The translations under genes and the position numbers were made by a program. DNA of 64,000 nt from Bradyrhizobium sp. ISRA464 (GTDB lineage: Bacteria; Pseudomonadota; Alphaproteobacteria; Rhizobiales; Xanthobacteraceae): the NCBI RefSeq assembly GCF_029910095.1, contig NZ_CP094526.1, forward strand, positions 3,162,001-3,226,000. Reading direction: 5' to 3'. How positions within the stretch are numbered: the first letter of the stretch is position 1; every line of letters begins with the position of its first letter. Shown here piece by piece: positions 43,737 through 52,998 of this stretch. Under the pieces are notes generated by a model, which did no database searches, was not told the DNA's origin, and was given only the letters and a program-made list of their open reading frames with translations.

Positions 43737-44576
43737 CTATTTCACGCGTTCGATCAATTCCATCGCGCCCGCCGGCGCGCGGATCTTGCCTTCATGGATC
43801 ACGTAGGCGAACACGTCGCGCGGGACCTTCTTCGGCTTGGCCTTGTCGACGCGCGGCAGGTCATCCGGCTCGTCGCCGCCGGCCCAGTCCTGAAACCGCT
43901 TGGCCCAGGCGTCGAGCTGCTTCGGCGGGTAGCAGGTCTTCAATTCGTCATTGCCCTTCTGCAGCCGCGCATAGACGAAGTCGCCGACCACGTCGGCGAT
44001 CGCGGGATATTTGCCGTGTTCGGCGAACACCACGGGGATCTCGAACTCGCGCAGCAGTGCGACGAACTCGGGCACGCGGAAACTGTCGTGACGCACCTCG
44101 ACGACATGGCGCAGCGCGCGGCCGTCGAGCTTGCGCGGCAGCAGCTCGAGGAACTTGCCGAAATCCGCGCCGTCGAATTTCTTGGTCGGAGCGAACTGCC
44201 AGAGCACCGGCCCGAGCCGGTCCTTCAGCTCCAGTACGCCCGAATCATAGAAGCGCTTCACGGAATCGCCGGCCTCGGCCAGCACGCGGCGGTTGGTGGC
44301 GAAGCGCGGTCCCTTCAGCGAGAAGATGAAGCCGTCGGGCACCTCGCTGGCCCATTTGCGAAAGCTCTCCGGCTTCTGCGAGCCGTAATAGGTGCCGTTG
44401 ATCTCGATCGAGGTCAGCTTCGACGCCGCGTAGGCGAGCTCCTTCGATTGCGCGAGCTTCTCCGGATAGAACACCCCGCGCCACGGCTCGAAGGTCCAGC
44501 CGCCGATGCCGATATAGATGTTGCCTGCGTCCGTCTTGGCTGTCTTGCTGGGAGCTTTGGCCACGATTGCACTCAT
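43737..44576 (-). CDS. DUF72 family protein
   Basis: A 279-residue TIM-barrel-like protein of the DUF72 (YecE) family: IYIGIGGWTFEPWRGVFYPEKLAQSKELAYAA, LTSIEINGTYYGSQKPESFRKWASEVPDGFIFSLKGPRF, LGPVLWQFAPTKKFD and VEVRHDSF. The family is uncharacterised and widespread. It is upstream of DUF488 in the same operon. N-terminal extension of about 20 residues (SAIVAKAPSKTAKTDAG) is polar. Confidence 0.9.
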   Translation of the reverse strand: MSAIVAKAPSKTAKTDAGNIYIGIGGWTFEPWRGVFYPEKLAQSKELAYAASKLTSIEINGTYYGSQKPESFRKWASEVPDGFIFSLKGPRFATNRRVLAEAGDSVKRFYDSGVLELKDRLGPVLWQFAPTKKFDGADFGKFLELLPRKLDGRALRHVVEVRHDSFRVPEFVALLREFEIPVVFAEHGKYPAIADVVGDFVYARLQKGNDELKTCYPPKQLDAWAKRFQDWAGGDEPDDLPRVDKAKPKKVPRDVFAYVIHEGKIRAPAGAMELIERVK

Positions 44577-44702
44577 CGCGAGGAGGGAGAAGAGGTCAGA
44601 GTAGTCAAAATAATCGTGATTGACCAGTTTGCCAGATCTGCGGGGCGATGCTTATCGTGGCGATCGGCCTTCGTTAGGATGCGGCAAAACGGGAGAACAA
44701 CA

Positions 44703-45059
44703 ATGCGCATGCTGATCGCAGCCGTCCTCTTGATCATGTCCTCCGCCGCAATGGCTGACGAGGTCGACGATGCGCACAAGCTCGCGGTCAGCGGCCGCGA
44801 TGCCTACTGGAATTGTCTCGCCCGCGAGTATCCCCGCGACAGCAACAAGACGATGTCCGACCAGGAGTTCACCTCGTTGATCGCGAACGTCTGTCCCTCG
44901 GAGCGGCAGAATTTCCGGGTGTCGCTGATCGACTTCCTGGCGCTGCGGTTTCCGAAACAAGATGCCGACACGCATCTGGCGACCGCCAATCGCGCGATCG
45001 AGCTCGCGCAAAAGGACATCGTGAACGCGTTCGTCCACCGCAGGGCGGCGGCCAAATAG
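44703..45059 (+). CDS. Small exported protein of unknown function
   Basis: A 118-residue protein with a signal peptide MRMLIAAVLLIMSSAAMA cut before DEVDD. The mature part is mostly helical and has two cysteines (Cys36 in WNCLARE and Cys64 in ANVCPSE) that may form a disulfide in the periplasm. GGGAGA lies before the ATG. The frame upstream is a shadow of the DUF72 gene. I recognise no family. Confidence 0.78.
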   Translation: MRMLIAAVLLIMSSAAMADEVDDAHKLAVSGRDAYWNCLAREYPRDSNKTMSDQEFTSLIANVCPSERQNFRVSLIDFLALRFPKQDADTHLATANRAIELAQKDIVNAFVHRRAAAK

Positions 45060-45130
45060 GCGTCCCAAATCCTGTTGCGGTTGACCGATTTTTGATATCA
45101 ATCCAGGCATAGGCGAGGGATGAGTCCGGC

Positions 45131-45337
45131 ATGAATTCACAATCGGCGGCAGGCTTTTTGGGCGCCCTGGTCGCGGCCATCGTGTTGGCGGCGGCGTTCA
45201 TCTATGGGCCGTCGCCCAGCCAGATCCACAATCCCGCCCCGCCCGCCGCGGCGCAGCAGCAGGCGGCCCCCGCCGCAGAGCCCGCGCCGGCCCCGACACC
45301 ACGAGGCCCGGTGATCCGGGAAGTCCCCAACAACTAG
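45131..45337 (+). CDS. Small membrane-anchored Ala/Pro-rich protein
   Basis: A 68-residue protein with one hydrophobic segment at about 6-25 (AAGFLGALVAAIVLAAAFIYG) and a short periplasmic or cytoplasmic tail rich in Ala, Pro and Gln (PPAAAQQQAAPAAEPAPAP) ending in RGPVIREVPNN. It looks like a signal anchor with a Pro-rich linker. Unknown function; similar short proteins are frequent in Bradyrhizobium as far as I remember. Confidence 0.65.
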   Translation: MNSQSAAGFLGALVAAIVLAAAFIYGPSPSQIHNPAPPAAAQQQAAPAAEPAPAPTPRGPVIREVPNN

Positions 45338-45425
45338 CGCCCCTGGACACCTTGCGGACAGCTCGAGGCCTTCCTAGCTGCAATGGAACGGCGGCGTTGC
45401 AGCTCGCAAGGGCTCCGGCGCGGGG

Positions 45426-45482
45426 ACGACCACGACAATGTTGGCTGCGCCGGATGTACGCGCAGCCTCCGGTCGTGGTCGT
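45426..45482. other. Two-tier perfect hairpin upstream of the glycosyltransferase operon
   Basis: The outer stem is ACGACCACGAC / GTCGTGGTCGT (45426-45436 and 45472-45482) and the inner stem GGCTGCGC / GCGCAGCC (45443-45450 and 45460-45467), separated by small internal loops. A GGGG / CCCC stem follows. It starts 88 bp after the preceding gene and ends 104 bp before the GT2 ATG, so it could be a terminator-like structure or a 5' leader. Confidence 0.55.
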
Positions 45483-45586
45483 TGGCATTTCAGGGGTATT
45501 TTGCCCCCGTTTTCCCGCCTTCCGAGAGGTGTTTGGGCTCCGTCTGCCTTGGCAGCGGGAGAGGCTCCGGCTATACGCTGGCGCTC

Positions 45587-46720
45587 ATGTATGACGCCAT
45601 CAAACCGGGCCCCGAAATCCCGTCGCAGGCCGCTGGTTTGCCGCAACTTTCGGTCGTCGTCCCGACCTTCAACGAGCGCGACAATGTCACGGTCCTGTAC
45701 CGGCGGCTCGACGCCACGCTGAAGGACGTGGCCTGGGAAGTCATCTTTGTCGATGACAATTCACCCGACGGAACCTGGGATGTGGTGCGTGGCCTGGCGC
45801 GGCAGGATTCTCGCGTCCGCTGCATCCGCCGGATCGGCCGGCGCGGCCTGTCGGGCGCCTGCATCGAGGGCATCCTGGCCTCGAGCGCGCCCTATGCCGC
45901 CGTGATCGATGCCGACCTGCAGCACGACGAAACCCAGCTTCCGAAGATGATGACGTTGCTGCAGAGCGGCAAGGCCGAGCTCGTAGTCGGCAGCCGCTAC
46001 ATCGAGGGCTATCGTGCCGAGGGCTTCAACAAGAGCCGCGCCGGCGCCAGCGCCTTCGCCACCGAGATCGCGCGCCGCGCGCTCAAGGTCGAGGTCGCCG
46101 ACCCCATGAGCGGCTTCTTCATGATCCGCCGCGACCGCTTCGAGCAGCTCGCGCCGCAATTGTCGACCCAGGGCTTCAAGATCCTGCTCGACGTGGTCGC
46201 GACCGCGCATGGCAAGCTGCGCACGGTCGAGATCCCCTACACATTCGGCGCTCGCCAGCATGGCGAGAGCAAGCTCGACTCCATGGTTGCGCTGGACTTC
46301 CTCGGCCTCGTGCTCGCGAAGCTGACCCATGACGTGATCTCGCTGCGCTTCCTGTTGTTCGCGATGGTCGGCGCGCTCGGTCTGGTGGTGCATCTCGCCG
46401 CGCTCTTCATCGCGCTCGAGCTGTTCGGCGCGCGGTTCCCGGAGGCGCAGGCCACCGGCGCGATCGTCGCCATGACCAGCAATTTCATTCTCAACAACTT
46501 CCTGACCTACCGCGACCAGCGGCTGAAGGGCTTTGCGATCGTGCGCGGCCTGCTGCTGTTCTATCTCGTCTGCGGCGTCGGCCTGCTCGCCAATGTCGGC
46601 GTCGCGTTCTCGGTGTACGACCAGGAGCCGATCTGGTGGCTTGCCGGTGCGGCGGGCGCGCTGATGGGCGTGGTCTGGAACTACGCGATGTCCGGGCTGT
46701 TCGTCTGGCGCAAGCGATGA
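45587..46720 (+). CDS. Polyprenol-phosphate glycosyltransferase (GT2) fused to GtrA-like domain
   Basis: A 377-residue protein. The GT2 domain (about 20-245) has LSVVVPTFNERDNVTVLYRRL, FVDDNSPDGTWDVV and the metal-binding DADLQHDE, with PMSGFFMIRRD, as in dolichyl-phosphate mannose synthase. A C-terminal GtrA-like four-span domain (about 255-375) follows. It probably transfers a sugar to undecaprenyl phosphate and may help flip it. ATG 45587 (MYDAIKPGPEIP) is chosen; the open frame runs back to 45383 across the hairpin. Confidence 0.92.
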   Translation: MYDAIKPGPEIPSQAAGLPQLSVVVPTFNERDNVTVLYRRLDATLKDVAWEVIFVDDNSPDGTWDVVRGLARQDSRVRCIRRIGRRGLSGACIEGILASSAPYAAVIDADLQHDETQLPKMMTLLQSGKAELVVGSRYIEGYRAEGFNKSRAGASAFATEIARRALKVEVADPMSGFFMIRRDRFEQLAPQLSTQGFKILLDVVATAHGKLRTVEIPYTFGARQHGESKLDSMVALDFLGLVLAKLTHDVISLRFLLFAMVGALGLVVHLAALFIALELFGARFPEAQATGAIVAMTSNFILNNFLTYRDQRLKGFAIVRGLLLFYLVCGVGLLANVGVAFSVYDQEPIWWLAGAAGALMGVVWNYAMSGLFVWRKR

Positions 46721-46727
46721 CGCTGGC

Positions 46728-48230
46728 ATGAACCCGAACGAGGGGCGGCTCGCCCTCAACACAGCTCTCGTGGTCTGCGGGCTGGTCGCGCTGCGGCTTG
46801 CGGCCGCGGCCTGGACGCCGCTGACCTTCGATGAAGCCTATTACTGGATGTGGTCGAAGGCACTCGCCGGCGGCTATTACGATCATCCGCCGATGGTGGC
46901 GGTCGTGATCCGGCTCGGCACGATGATCGCGGGAGATACGCCGCTCGGCGTGCGGCTGGTGTCGGTCCTGCTTGCGCTGCCGATGAGCTGGGCGATCTAC
47001 CAGGCGGCCGCGATCCTGTTCGGCGGCCAGCGCGTTGCCGCAAGCGCCACGATCCTGCTCAACATTACGCTGATGGCTGCCGTCGGCACGCTGATCGTGA
47101 CGCCGGATGCGCCGCTCCTGGTCGCCGCGAGCCTGCTGCTGTTCTCGCTCGCAAAGGTGCTGGAGAGCGGCCGCGGCGCCTGGTGGCTTGCTGTGGGCGC
47201 CAGCGCCGGCGCGGCGCTGCTGTCGAAATACACCGCGCTGTTCTTCGGCCCTGCGATCCTGATCTGGCTTGCGATGGTGCCGAAGCTGCGGCGCTGGTTC
47301 CTCTCACCCTGGCTCTATCTCGGCGGTCTGGTCGCGCTCGGGATGTTTGCGCCGGTCATTCTCTGGAATGCCGATCACCATTGGGTGTCCTTCATCAAGC
47401 AGATGGGCCGCGCCCGGATCGAGGATTTCCGGCCGACCTACATCGCCGAGCTGATCCCGACCCAGTTCGCGTTTGCAACCCCGCTGGTCTTCATCCTTGG
47501 CGTGATGGGGCTTTATGCGCTGTACAAGCGTCGCGCCGGCGCGATGGCCGCGCGTGTGCTCGTCAACACCATGTTCTGGACCATCGTCGGCTATTTCGCA
47601 TGGCACGCGCTGCATGCGCGGGTCGAGGCCAACTGGTTCGCGCCGGTCTACCCGGCCTTCGCGGTCGCGGCTGCGGTTGCCGCGATCCAGGTGCAATGGG
47701 CGCCGCGCGAGCAGCGGACGATCGATTTCTGCCGCCGGTGGGCCGCTCCGAGCGGCATCGTGCTGTTCGCGCTGCTGATCGTGCAAGCCAACACCGGCGT
47801 GCTCTCCGGCTATCGCCGCGACGCCACCGTGCGCAGCGTCGGGGTCGGTTGGCAGGAGCTCGCGGACGAGATCGAGAAGGTGCGCGTGCGCATCGGCGCG
47901 ACCTGCGTGCTCGCGCCGGATTACGGCACCACCGGCTGGCTCGTGTTCTATCTGCCGAAGGGCACCTGCGTTGTGCAGCAGGGGCAGCGCATCCGCTGGG
48001 TCAATATGCCTGAGCCAAACCCGGCGGAGCTTTCCGGCAAGCTGCTTTACGTGCATGAGGTCGAGCAGGCCGTGCCGGCGTCGATGCGCGCCAACTTTGC
48101 CCACATCGAGACCGTCGCCGAGGCCAGGCGCATGCGCGGGCCCTTGACCATCGAGAGCTACGCGCTCGATGCGCTGGAAGGCCCGAAAGGCGACGTCCTC
48201 GATCGCTCGCCGCCGCCGGAACTGGAGTAG
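46728..48230 (+). CDS. GT39/ArnT-like membrane glycosyltransferase
   Basis: A 500-residue protein with about 10-11 spans. The family hallmark is the first periplasmic loop with the acidic pair in LTFDEAYYWMWSKALAGGYYDHPPMVAV. TPDAPLLVAASLLLFSLAKVL and LLSKYTALFFGPAILIWL are conserved too. Such enzymes use polyprenyl-phosphate sugars to modify lipid A or other envelope acceptors. It lies 7 bp after the GT2-GtrA gene, which would supply the donor, so the two form a coherent pathway; acceptor unknown. Confidence 0.9.
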   Translation: MNPNEGRLALNTALVVCGLVALRLAAAAWTPLTFDEAYYWMWSKALAGGYYDHPPMVAVVIRLGTMIAGDTPLGVRLVSVLLALPMSWAIYQAAAILFGGQRVAASATILLNITLMAAVGTLIVTPDAPLLVAASLLLFSLAKVLESGRGAWWLAVGASAGAALLSKYTALFFGPAILIWLAMVPKLRRWFLSPWLYLGGLVALGMFAPVILWNADHHWVSFIKQMGRARIEDFRPTYIAELIPTQFAFATPLVFILGVMGLYALYKRRAGAMAARVLVNTMFWTIVGYFAWHALHARVEANWFAPVYPAFAVAAAVAAIQVQWAPREQRTIDFCRRWAAPSGIVLFALLIVQANTGVLSGYRRDATVRSVGVGWQELADEIEKVRVRIGATCVLAPDYGTTGWLVFYLPKGTCVVQQGQRIRWVNMPEPNPAELSGKLLYVHEVEQAVPASMRANFAHIETVAEARRMRGPLTIESYALDALEGPKGDVLDRSPPPELE

Positions 48231-48309
48231 GAACGTTGGTGGTCGATGTCGGATCGTCTCGCTCCGACTCGTCTTCCAGGAAGCCCGTCAACCAAACGAG
48301 GTTCCACCC

Positions 48310-49005
48310 ATGACCGGTTCCACCCTCAAGCCTGCCGCTGAACTCGCCAAGACCAACACCACGCGCTTTCCCAATGAGAGCGCCGAGTATCGTCGTGCCC
48401 GCCAGACGCTGCTCACCGAGGAGATCGAGCTGCGCCGCCACATCGAGCGCGTCGCCGAGCTGCGCCGTGCACTGCCGCCGGGCGGCGAGGTGACGAAAGC
48501 CTATGAGTTCATCGGCGAAGCGGGTCCGGCGTCGCTGGCCGATCTCTTCGGCAACAAGCAAACTCTCATCATCTACAGCTACATGTTCGGTCCGCAGCGC
48601 GAGAAGCCGTGTCCGATGTGCACCTCCTTCATGGGCACATGGGAGGCGAAGCTGCCAGACATCGAGCAGCGCGTCTCCTTCGTCTTCGTGGCGCGTTCGC
48701 CGATCGCGCGGCTGATCGAGGCGAAGACCGCGCGCGGCTGGACGCGCCACAAGCTCTATTCGGACGCATCGGGCGACTACACGCGCGACTATGTCAGCAA
48801 GGAGGACGCCGACATGCCCGGCTACAACGTCTTCACGCGGCGTGACGGCACGGTTCGTCATTTCTGGGCCGGCGAGATGGGGCAGGGCACCGCGGATCCC
48901 GGCCAGGATCCGCGCGGTGCGCCTGACGTGGATCCGCTCTGGACCATTCTCGACACCACGCCCGAGGGACGCGGCAAGGACTGGTATCCGAAGCTCTCCT
49001 ACTGA
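48310..49005 (+). CDS. DUF899 family thioredoxin-like protein
   Basis: A 231-residue protein of the DUF899 family: RRARQTLLTEEIELRRHIERVAELRRALPPGG, LFGNKQTLIIYSYMFGP, then the redox-like CPMCTSFMGTWEAKLPDI (CxxC at about 102-105), and YNVFTRRDGTVRHFWAGEM. Members are thought to be thioredoxin-fold proteins of unknown function. Starts at ATG 48310, 79 bp after the GT39 gene; it could be in the same transcript. Confidence 0.88.
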   Translation: MTGSTLKPAAELAKTNTTRFPNESAEYRRARQTLLTEEIELRRHIERVAELRRALPPGGEVTKAYEFIGEAGPASLADLFGNKQTLIIYSYMFGPQREKPCPMCTSFMGTWEAKLPDIEQRVSFVFVARSPIARLIEAKTARGWTRHKLYSDASGDYTRDYVSKEDADMPGYNVFTRRDGTVRHFWAGEMGQGTADPGQDPRGAPDVDPLWTILDTTPEGRGKDWYPKLSY

Positions 49006-49319
49006 GGAGATTGTTCTTGCAAAATGCCCGCGTGATTACGGGGCGATCGGCAAGGAATTTCTTCCGCGGCATGTCGCTGCCGGTGCTTGCCTCAGCGGCA
49101 TCTGCGGATGTCCCATGATGAGACAAAAAATCCGCTTTCGCGATCCAATGTGATCTTAAAAAAGCCCCACGCCACAGGCACTTCCCGCGCTGCAGGGGAT
49201 CGCATCCGGTTAAGTCGCATTTAACTAAAAGTCGCCTTAATGGGCATCCGCGTCCCTGCGAGACGCTGAGCCGAAACTCGTTCGGCTCCGAGTCGCATGA
49301 GGGACAAGGTGGACCTGTT
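49006..49319. other. 314-bp stretch without a gene
   Basis: No credible ORF. A short direct duplication TTAAGTCGC ... TTAACTAAAAGTCGCCTTAA at 49210-49240 is AT-rich against the surroundings and may hold the promoter of the DUF2778 gene. No clear terminator. Confidence 0.5.
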
Positions 49320-50630
49320 TTGAGCGCCGGGCGTATGGGTACGAGTGCGACTGCGTATGTTATTGGGGCTCCGGGCCGCAAGAAATCCTCCGGAAGGATT
49401 CTCCCTCAGCATTTCCTCGGCAGCGCCGCTGTGGCGGGGCTGGTGCTTGGCTGCGCCTGGACCGTCTACGCCAACATCTTCGCAGCGAGTGTCTATCCTT
49501 CGGTGAGCAGCGCGGTGCTCGATGAGCCTGCGGTCAAGCACCGCGTGGCGGTCGCTCCGCGGCCTGCGCCGTCGTTCAACGAGGTGTTTGCGTCATTGAC
49601 GCCTCCGCCGTCCGCGCCCGGGAAGGCCGAGGTCGCAAAGTCGGATTCTGCCAAGTCCGAGTCTGCCAAGTCCGAGTCTGTTAAGTCCGAGCCTGCCGCA
49701 CCGCCGCTGATGTTTAACGAAAGGTTTGCCGCAGCGTCGCCGGACGGCGTTCCGTCCAGCGTCGTGGCCGACGCCGCGCCGCAGACGGATCCGGTCAAGC
49801 CGGCCAATGCGCCGAAGGTCGCTGAAGCGCCGAAGCCCGTCGCCGCACCGAAGCTTGCCGAAGCGAAGACGCCGAAGCCGGTCGAGGCCGCGAAGAAGGA
49901 AGCTGCCGCCAATCTGCAGGTCGCACTCAACACGCCTGCCGACGCCGTGGAGCCGAAATCCGCCGAGTCCAAGCGGGCTGAGACCAAGTCCGCCGGATCC
50001 AAATCCGCCGCGGCGAAGTCGTCCGCAAAATCCGATGGCGTCACGGTGCGCGACATGGCTGCGCGCGCCAAGGCCGCGGTGATGTCGATCGCATCGAACG
50101 AACGGCAGACCATGGTCGAGAAGCTGTGGGGCAAGCGCGAGTCGACCGGCGGTCTGCTCTCCTTCGCGTCCGCCGATGCAAACGTCACCGGCAGCATCCC
50201 CTCGACGCTCGACCAGGACCCGACCCGCGGCGGCTCGCCGCCCTATGACCGCCAGACCGCGGTCTACGACATCTCGGCCAGTACGGTGTACCTGCCCGAC
50301 GGCACGCGATTGGAAGCGCATTCTGGGCTCGGCTCCAGGCTCGACGATCCGCGCTCCGCGAGCATGAAGATGGTCGGCGTGACGCCGCCGCACATCTATG
50401 AGCTGAAGCCGCGCGAGGCGCTGTTCCACGGTGTGCCGGCGCTGCGGCTCAATCCGATCGGCGGCGAGGGCCGGATCTACAACCGCGTCGGCCTGCTCGC
50501 GCACACCTATATGCTTGGCCCGAAGGGCGACTCCAACGGCTGCGTCTCTTTCAAGAACTACTACGCATTCCTCGACGCCTATCGCAACAAGGGCATCCGC
50601 CGCCTCGCGGTGCTCGCGAGGATCCAGTAG
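49320..50630 (+). CDS. DUF2778 (L,D-transpeptidase-like) membrane-anchored protein
   Basis: A 436-residue protein with one span at about 34-56, a long Ala/Lys/Pro/Ser-rich linker (about 75-250) including an (AKSES)-like repeat at 106-124, and a C-terminal DUF2778 domain (about 305-436): STVYLPDGTRLEAHSGLGS, VGVTPPHIYELKPRE, then HTYMLGPKGDSNGCVSFKNY with the catalytic-type Cys. The domain is related to YkuD-like and Tlde1 peptidoglycan enzymes. Start: TTG 49320 has AAGGTGG upstream; ATG 49335 is the alternative. Likely periplasmic and cell-wall acting. Confidence 0.85.
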   Translation: MSAGRMGTSATAYVIGAPGRKKSSGRILPQHFLGSAAVAGLVLGCAWTVYANIFAASVYPSVSSAVLDEPAVKHRVAVAPRPAPSFNEVFASLTPPPSAPGKAEVAKSDSAKSESAKSESVKSEPAAPPLMFNERFAAASPDGVPSSVVADAAPQTDPVKPANAPKVAEAPKPVAAPKLAEAKTPKPVEAAKKEAAANLQVALNTPADAVEPKSAESKRAETKSAGSKSAAAKSSAKSDGVTVRDMAARAKAAVMSIASNERQTMVEKLWGKRESTGGLLSFASADANVTGSIPSTLDQDPTRGGSPPYDRQTAVYDISASTVYLPDGTRLEAHSGLGSRLDDPRSASMKMVGVTPPHIYELKPREALFHGVPALRLNPIGGEGRIYNRVGLLAHTYMLGPKGDSNGCVSFKNYYAFLDAYRNKGIRRLAVLARIQ

Positions 50631-50839
50631 GCCGGGGGATTGCGTTCGTCGCGGTCCTTTGGAGCCTTCGCGATAACGCAAGACCGCCGGCTCGTTCGTG
50701 ACGATGGTCCTAGGTGAAGCCCGGGCGGCTTCGAGCCACCAGGCCCACAACTCCGACAGCATGCAGCATTCCGGACCCGTCTGGAACCAGGGACTCGATT
50801 GTTGTTATACTTCAACGGCAAATCACCGGTTGAAGCGCA

Positions 50840-52336
50840 ATGTCTCCTGCACCGTTCATCGAAACTCCGCCCCAGATCGCAACCGAAGCCTTCGTCGATG
50901 CAGGTGCGGCCGTCAGCCGTCTCGAAGAGATCTACGAGCGCAACACCCAGTTCCTTCGCGATCGCTTTGAGGCCTATGTCAGCGGCGTGTCGTTCGCGAC
51001 ACGCGTGCGTGCGCATTATCCGTTCGTGCGCCTCACGACCTCGTCGCATGCGCGGCTCGATTCCCGTCTCGCCTACGGCTTTGTCGCCGGGCCGGGCGTG
51101 CATGAGACCAGCGTCACGCGGCCAGACATCTTCAGGACCTATCTCACCGAGCAGATCGGCCTGTTAATCAAGAACCATGGGGTTGCCGTCGAGATCGGCG
51201 AGTCGAACGAGTCGATCCCGATCCACTTCGCCTACCGGCGCGACATCAACATCGAGGCGGCGCTGACAGTTGCCGACAGTTCGGCCTTCACGCGATCGCT
51301 GCGCGACGTGTTCGATACTCCCGATCTCGCCGCGATGGACGATGCGATCGCCGACGGCACCTTCGAGCTGGCGCCGGGGACGCCCGAGCCGCTGGCCCTG
51401 TTCCGTGCGGCGCGGGTCGATTACTCGCTGCGCCGGCTCTATCACTACACCGGCACCGATCCGGAGCACTTCCAGAACTTCGTGATCTTCACGAACTACC
51501 AGTTCTATGTCGATGCCTTCGCGCAATCGTGCCAGCAGCGCCTCGCGTCAGGCGAGGCCGGCCTGGAAGCTTTCGTTGCGCCCGGCAACGTGATCACGCG
51601 CAATGCGCGGCTCGGCGGCGGCACGACCGGGACTGCGCCGGACCGCGTGCCGCAGATGCCGGCCTTTCATCTGGTCGAGCCCGGCTATCGCGGCATCACC
51701 CTGATCAACATCGGGATCGGTCCGTCCAACGCGCGGAATGCCACCGATCACGTCGCGGTGCTGCGGCCGCATGCCTGGCTGATGATCGGGCACTGCGCGG
51801 GCCTTAGGAATACGCAGCGGCTCGGCGACTACGTGCTCGCCCACGGCTATGTCCGCGAGGATCACGTGCTCGATCACGAGCTGCCGCTCTGGGTCCCGAT
51901 CCCGGCGCTCGCCGAGATGCAAGTCGCGCTGGAGGAGGCGGTCGGCGAAGTCACGGGCGTGTCCGGCTTCGAGCTCAAGCGGCTGATGCGCACCGGCACG
52001 GTCGCCAGCGTCGACAATCGCAACTGGGAGATCAGCGGCCCGTCGGTGATCAGGCGCATGTCGCAATCGCGCGCCATCGCGCTCGACATGGAGTCGGCGG
52101 CCATCGCCGCCAACGGCTATCGCTTCCGCGTGCCCTACGGCACGCTGCTGTGCGTCTCCGACAAGCCGCTGCACGGCGAGATCAAGCTCGCAGGCATGGC
52201 CAGCGAGTTCTACCGGCAGCGCGTCGGCCAGCATCTCGAGATCGGCCTGAGGGCGCTGGAGCGGCTCAAGCAGCAGGAATCCGAGCGCCTGCATTCGCGC
52301 AAGCTGCGGAGCTTTGCCGAGGTCGCGTTTCAGTAG
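50840..52336 (+). CDS. amn: AMP nucleosidase
   Basis: Hydrolyses AMP to adenine and ribose 5-phosphate in the cytoplasm. The 498-residue protein has the AMN N-terminal domain (about 20-190: RVRAHYPFVRLTTSS, IPIHFAYRRDINIE) and a purine-phosphorylase-like C-terminal domain (about 280-480: GITLINIGIGPSNARNATDHVAVLRP, MIGHCAGLRNTQRLGDYVLAHGY, MESAAIAANGYRFRVPYGTLLCVSDKP). Length matches. Starts MSPAPFIETPPQIATEAFVD, with a weak ribosome-binding site. Confidence 0.95.
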   Translation: MSPAPFIETPPQIATEAFVDAGAAVSRLEEIYERNTQFLRDRFEAYVSGVSFATRVRAHYPFVRLTTSSHARLDSRLAYGFVAGPGVHETSVTRPDIFRTYLTEQIGLLIKNHGVAVEIGESNESIPIHFAYRRDINIEAALTVADSSAFTRSLRDVFDTPDLAAMDDAIADGTFELAPGTPEPLALFRAARVDYSLRRLYHYTGTDPEHFQNFVIFTNYQFYVDAFAQSCQQRLASGEAGLEAFVAPGNVITRNARLGGGTTGTAPDRVPQMPAFHLVEPGYRGITLINIGIGPSNARNATDHVAVLRPHAWLMIGHCAGLRNTQRLGDYVLAHGYVREDHVLDHELPLWVPIPALAEMQVALEEAVGEVTGVSGFELKRLMRTGTVASVDNRNWEISGPSVIRRMSQSRAIALDMESAAIAANGYRFRVPYGTLLCVSDKPLHGEIKLAGMASEFYRQRVGQHLEIGLRALERLKQQESERLHSRKLRSFAEVAFQ

Positions 52337-52358
52337 CGTTATGTCGCGTCCACGGCGA

Positions 52359-52988
52359 TCACGCCGCGACCGACTTCCACAATTGCATCTCGGTGCCGAC
52401 GGCGGCCCTGACATGCGGCCGCGCCTGGATGCGCGCAAGATAGTTGGCGAGATCAGGCCATTGCGCGATATCGACGCCGGCGTGGCGCAGCAGCATCAGC
52501 GCCCAGGCGAGATAGCCGTCGGCGACCGTGAAGCGGTCCCCGATGAGGAATTCGCGGTCCCTAAGATGCGCGGCGGCCACCGACACGCTTTGTTCGATCC
52601 GCTCGCGCGCGCTGGCCCTGGATGTGTCGTCCTTGTACCAGAAGGTCGGGAACAGGAAGCCCTTGTGGAGCTCGGTGCCGATGAAGCTCAACCATTCCTG
52701 CAGCCGATAGCGATCCGGATCGCCGGGCGGCGGCGCGAGGGCGAGTTCGGGCTTGAGGTCGGCGATGTATTGCAGCACCGCAGCGCTCTCCGTCAGCCGC
52801 TCGCCGTTCTCCAGCACCAGCACCGGCACCGCGCCTTTCGGCGAGATCGCGCGGAAGTCGCCATCGTCCTCCAGCACCTTCTTGGTCCAGAGATGAACGA
52901 GGTGGTAGCGCGCCTCGATGCCGGCTTCCAGCAGCGCGATGCGGCTGGCGAGGGAGCAGGCCATCGGCCAGAAATAGAGCTGGAGCAT
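52359..52988 (-). CDS. Glutathione S-transferase family protein
   Basis: A 209-residue GST. The thioredoxin-fold N-terminal half (1-75) has LYFWPMACSLASRIALLEAG, then ISPKGAVPVLVLENGERLTESAAVLQYIAD with the glutathione-contacting ES pair. The helical C-terminal half has LIGDRFTVADGYLAWALML. ATG 52988 is preferred (GAGGA site); upstream frame is a shadow of the isochorismatase gene, which ends 10 bp before. Likely co-transcribed with that gene. Confidence 0.92.
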   Translation of the reverse strand: MLQLYFWPMACSLASRIALLEAGIEARYHLVHLWTKKVLEDDGDFRAISPKGAVPVLVLENGERLTESAAVLQYIADLKPELALAPPPGDPDRYRLQEWLSFIGTELHKGFLFPTFWYKDDTSRASARERIEQSVSVAAAHLRDREFLIGDRFTVADGYLAWALMLLRHAGVDIAQWPDLANYLARIQARPHVRAAVGTEMQLWKSVAA

Positions 52989-52998
52989 GCCGGTGTCC

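Noticed and set aside
45077..45101. TTGATATCAA examined as a second FixK/FNR box
   Set aside because: The two halves are adjacent with no 4-base spacer, so it does not match the consensus.
49593..50762. 389-codon minus-strand frame over the DUF2778 gene
   Set aside because: Product is Arg/Gly/Leu-rich repeats mirroring the Lys/Ala/Ser linker; no family, no ribosome-binding site.
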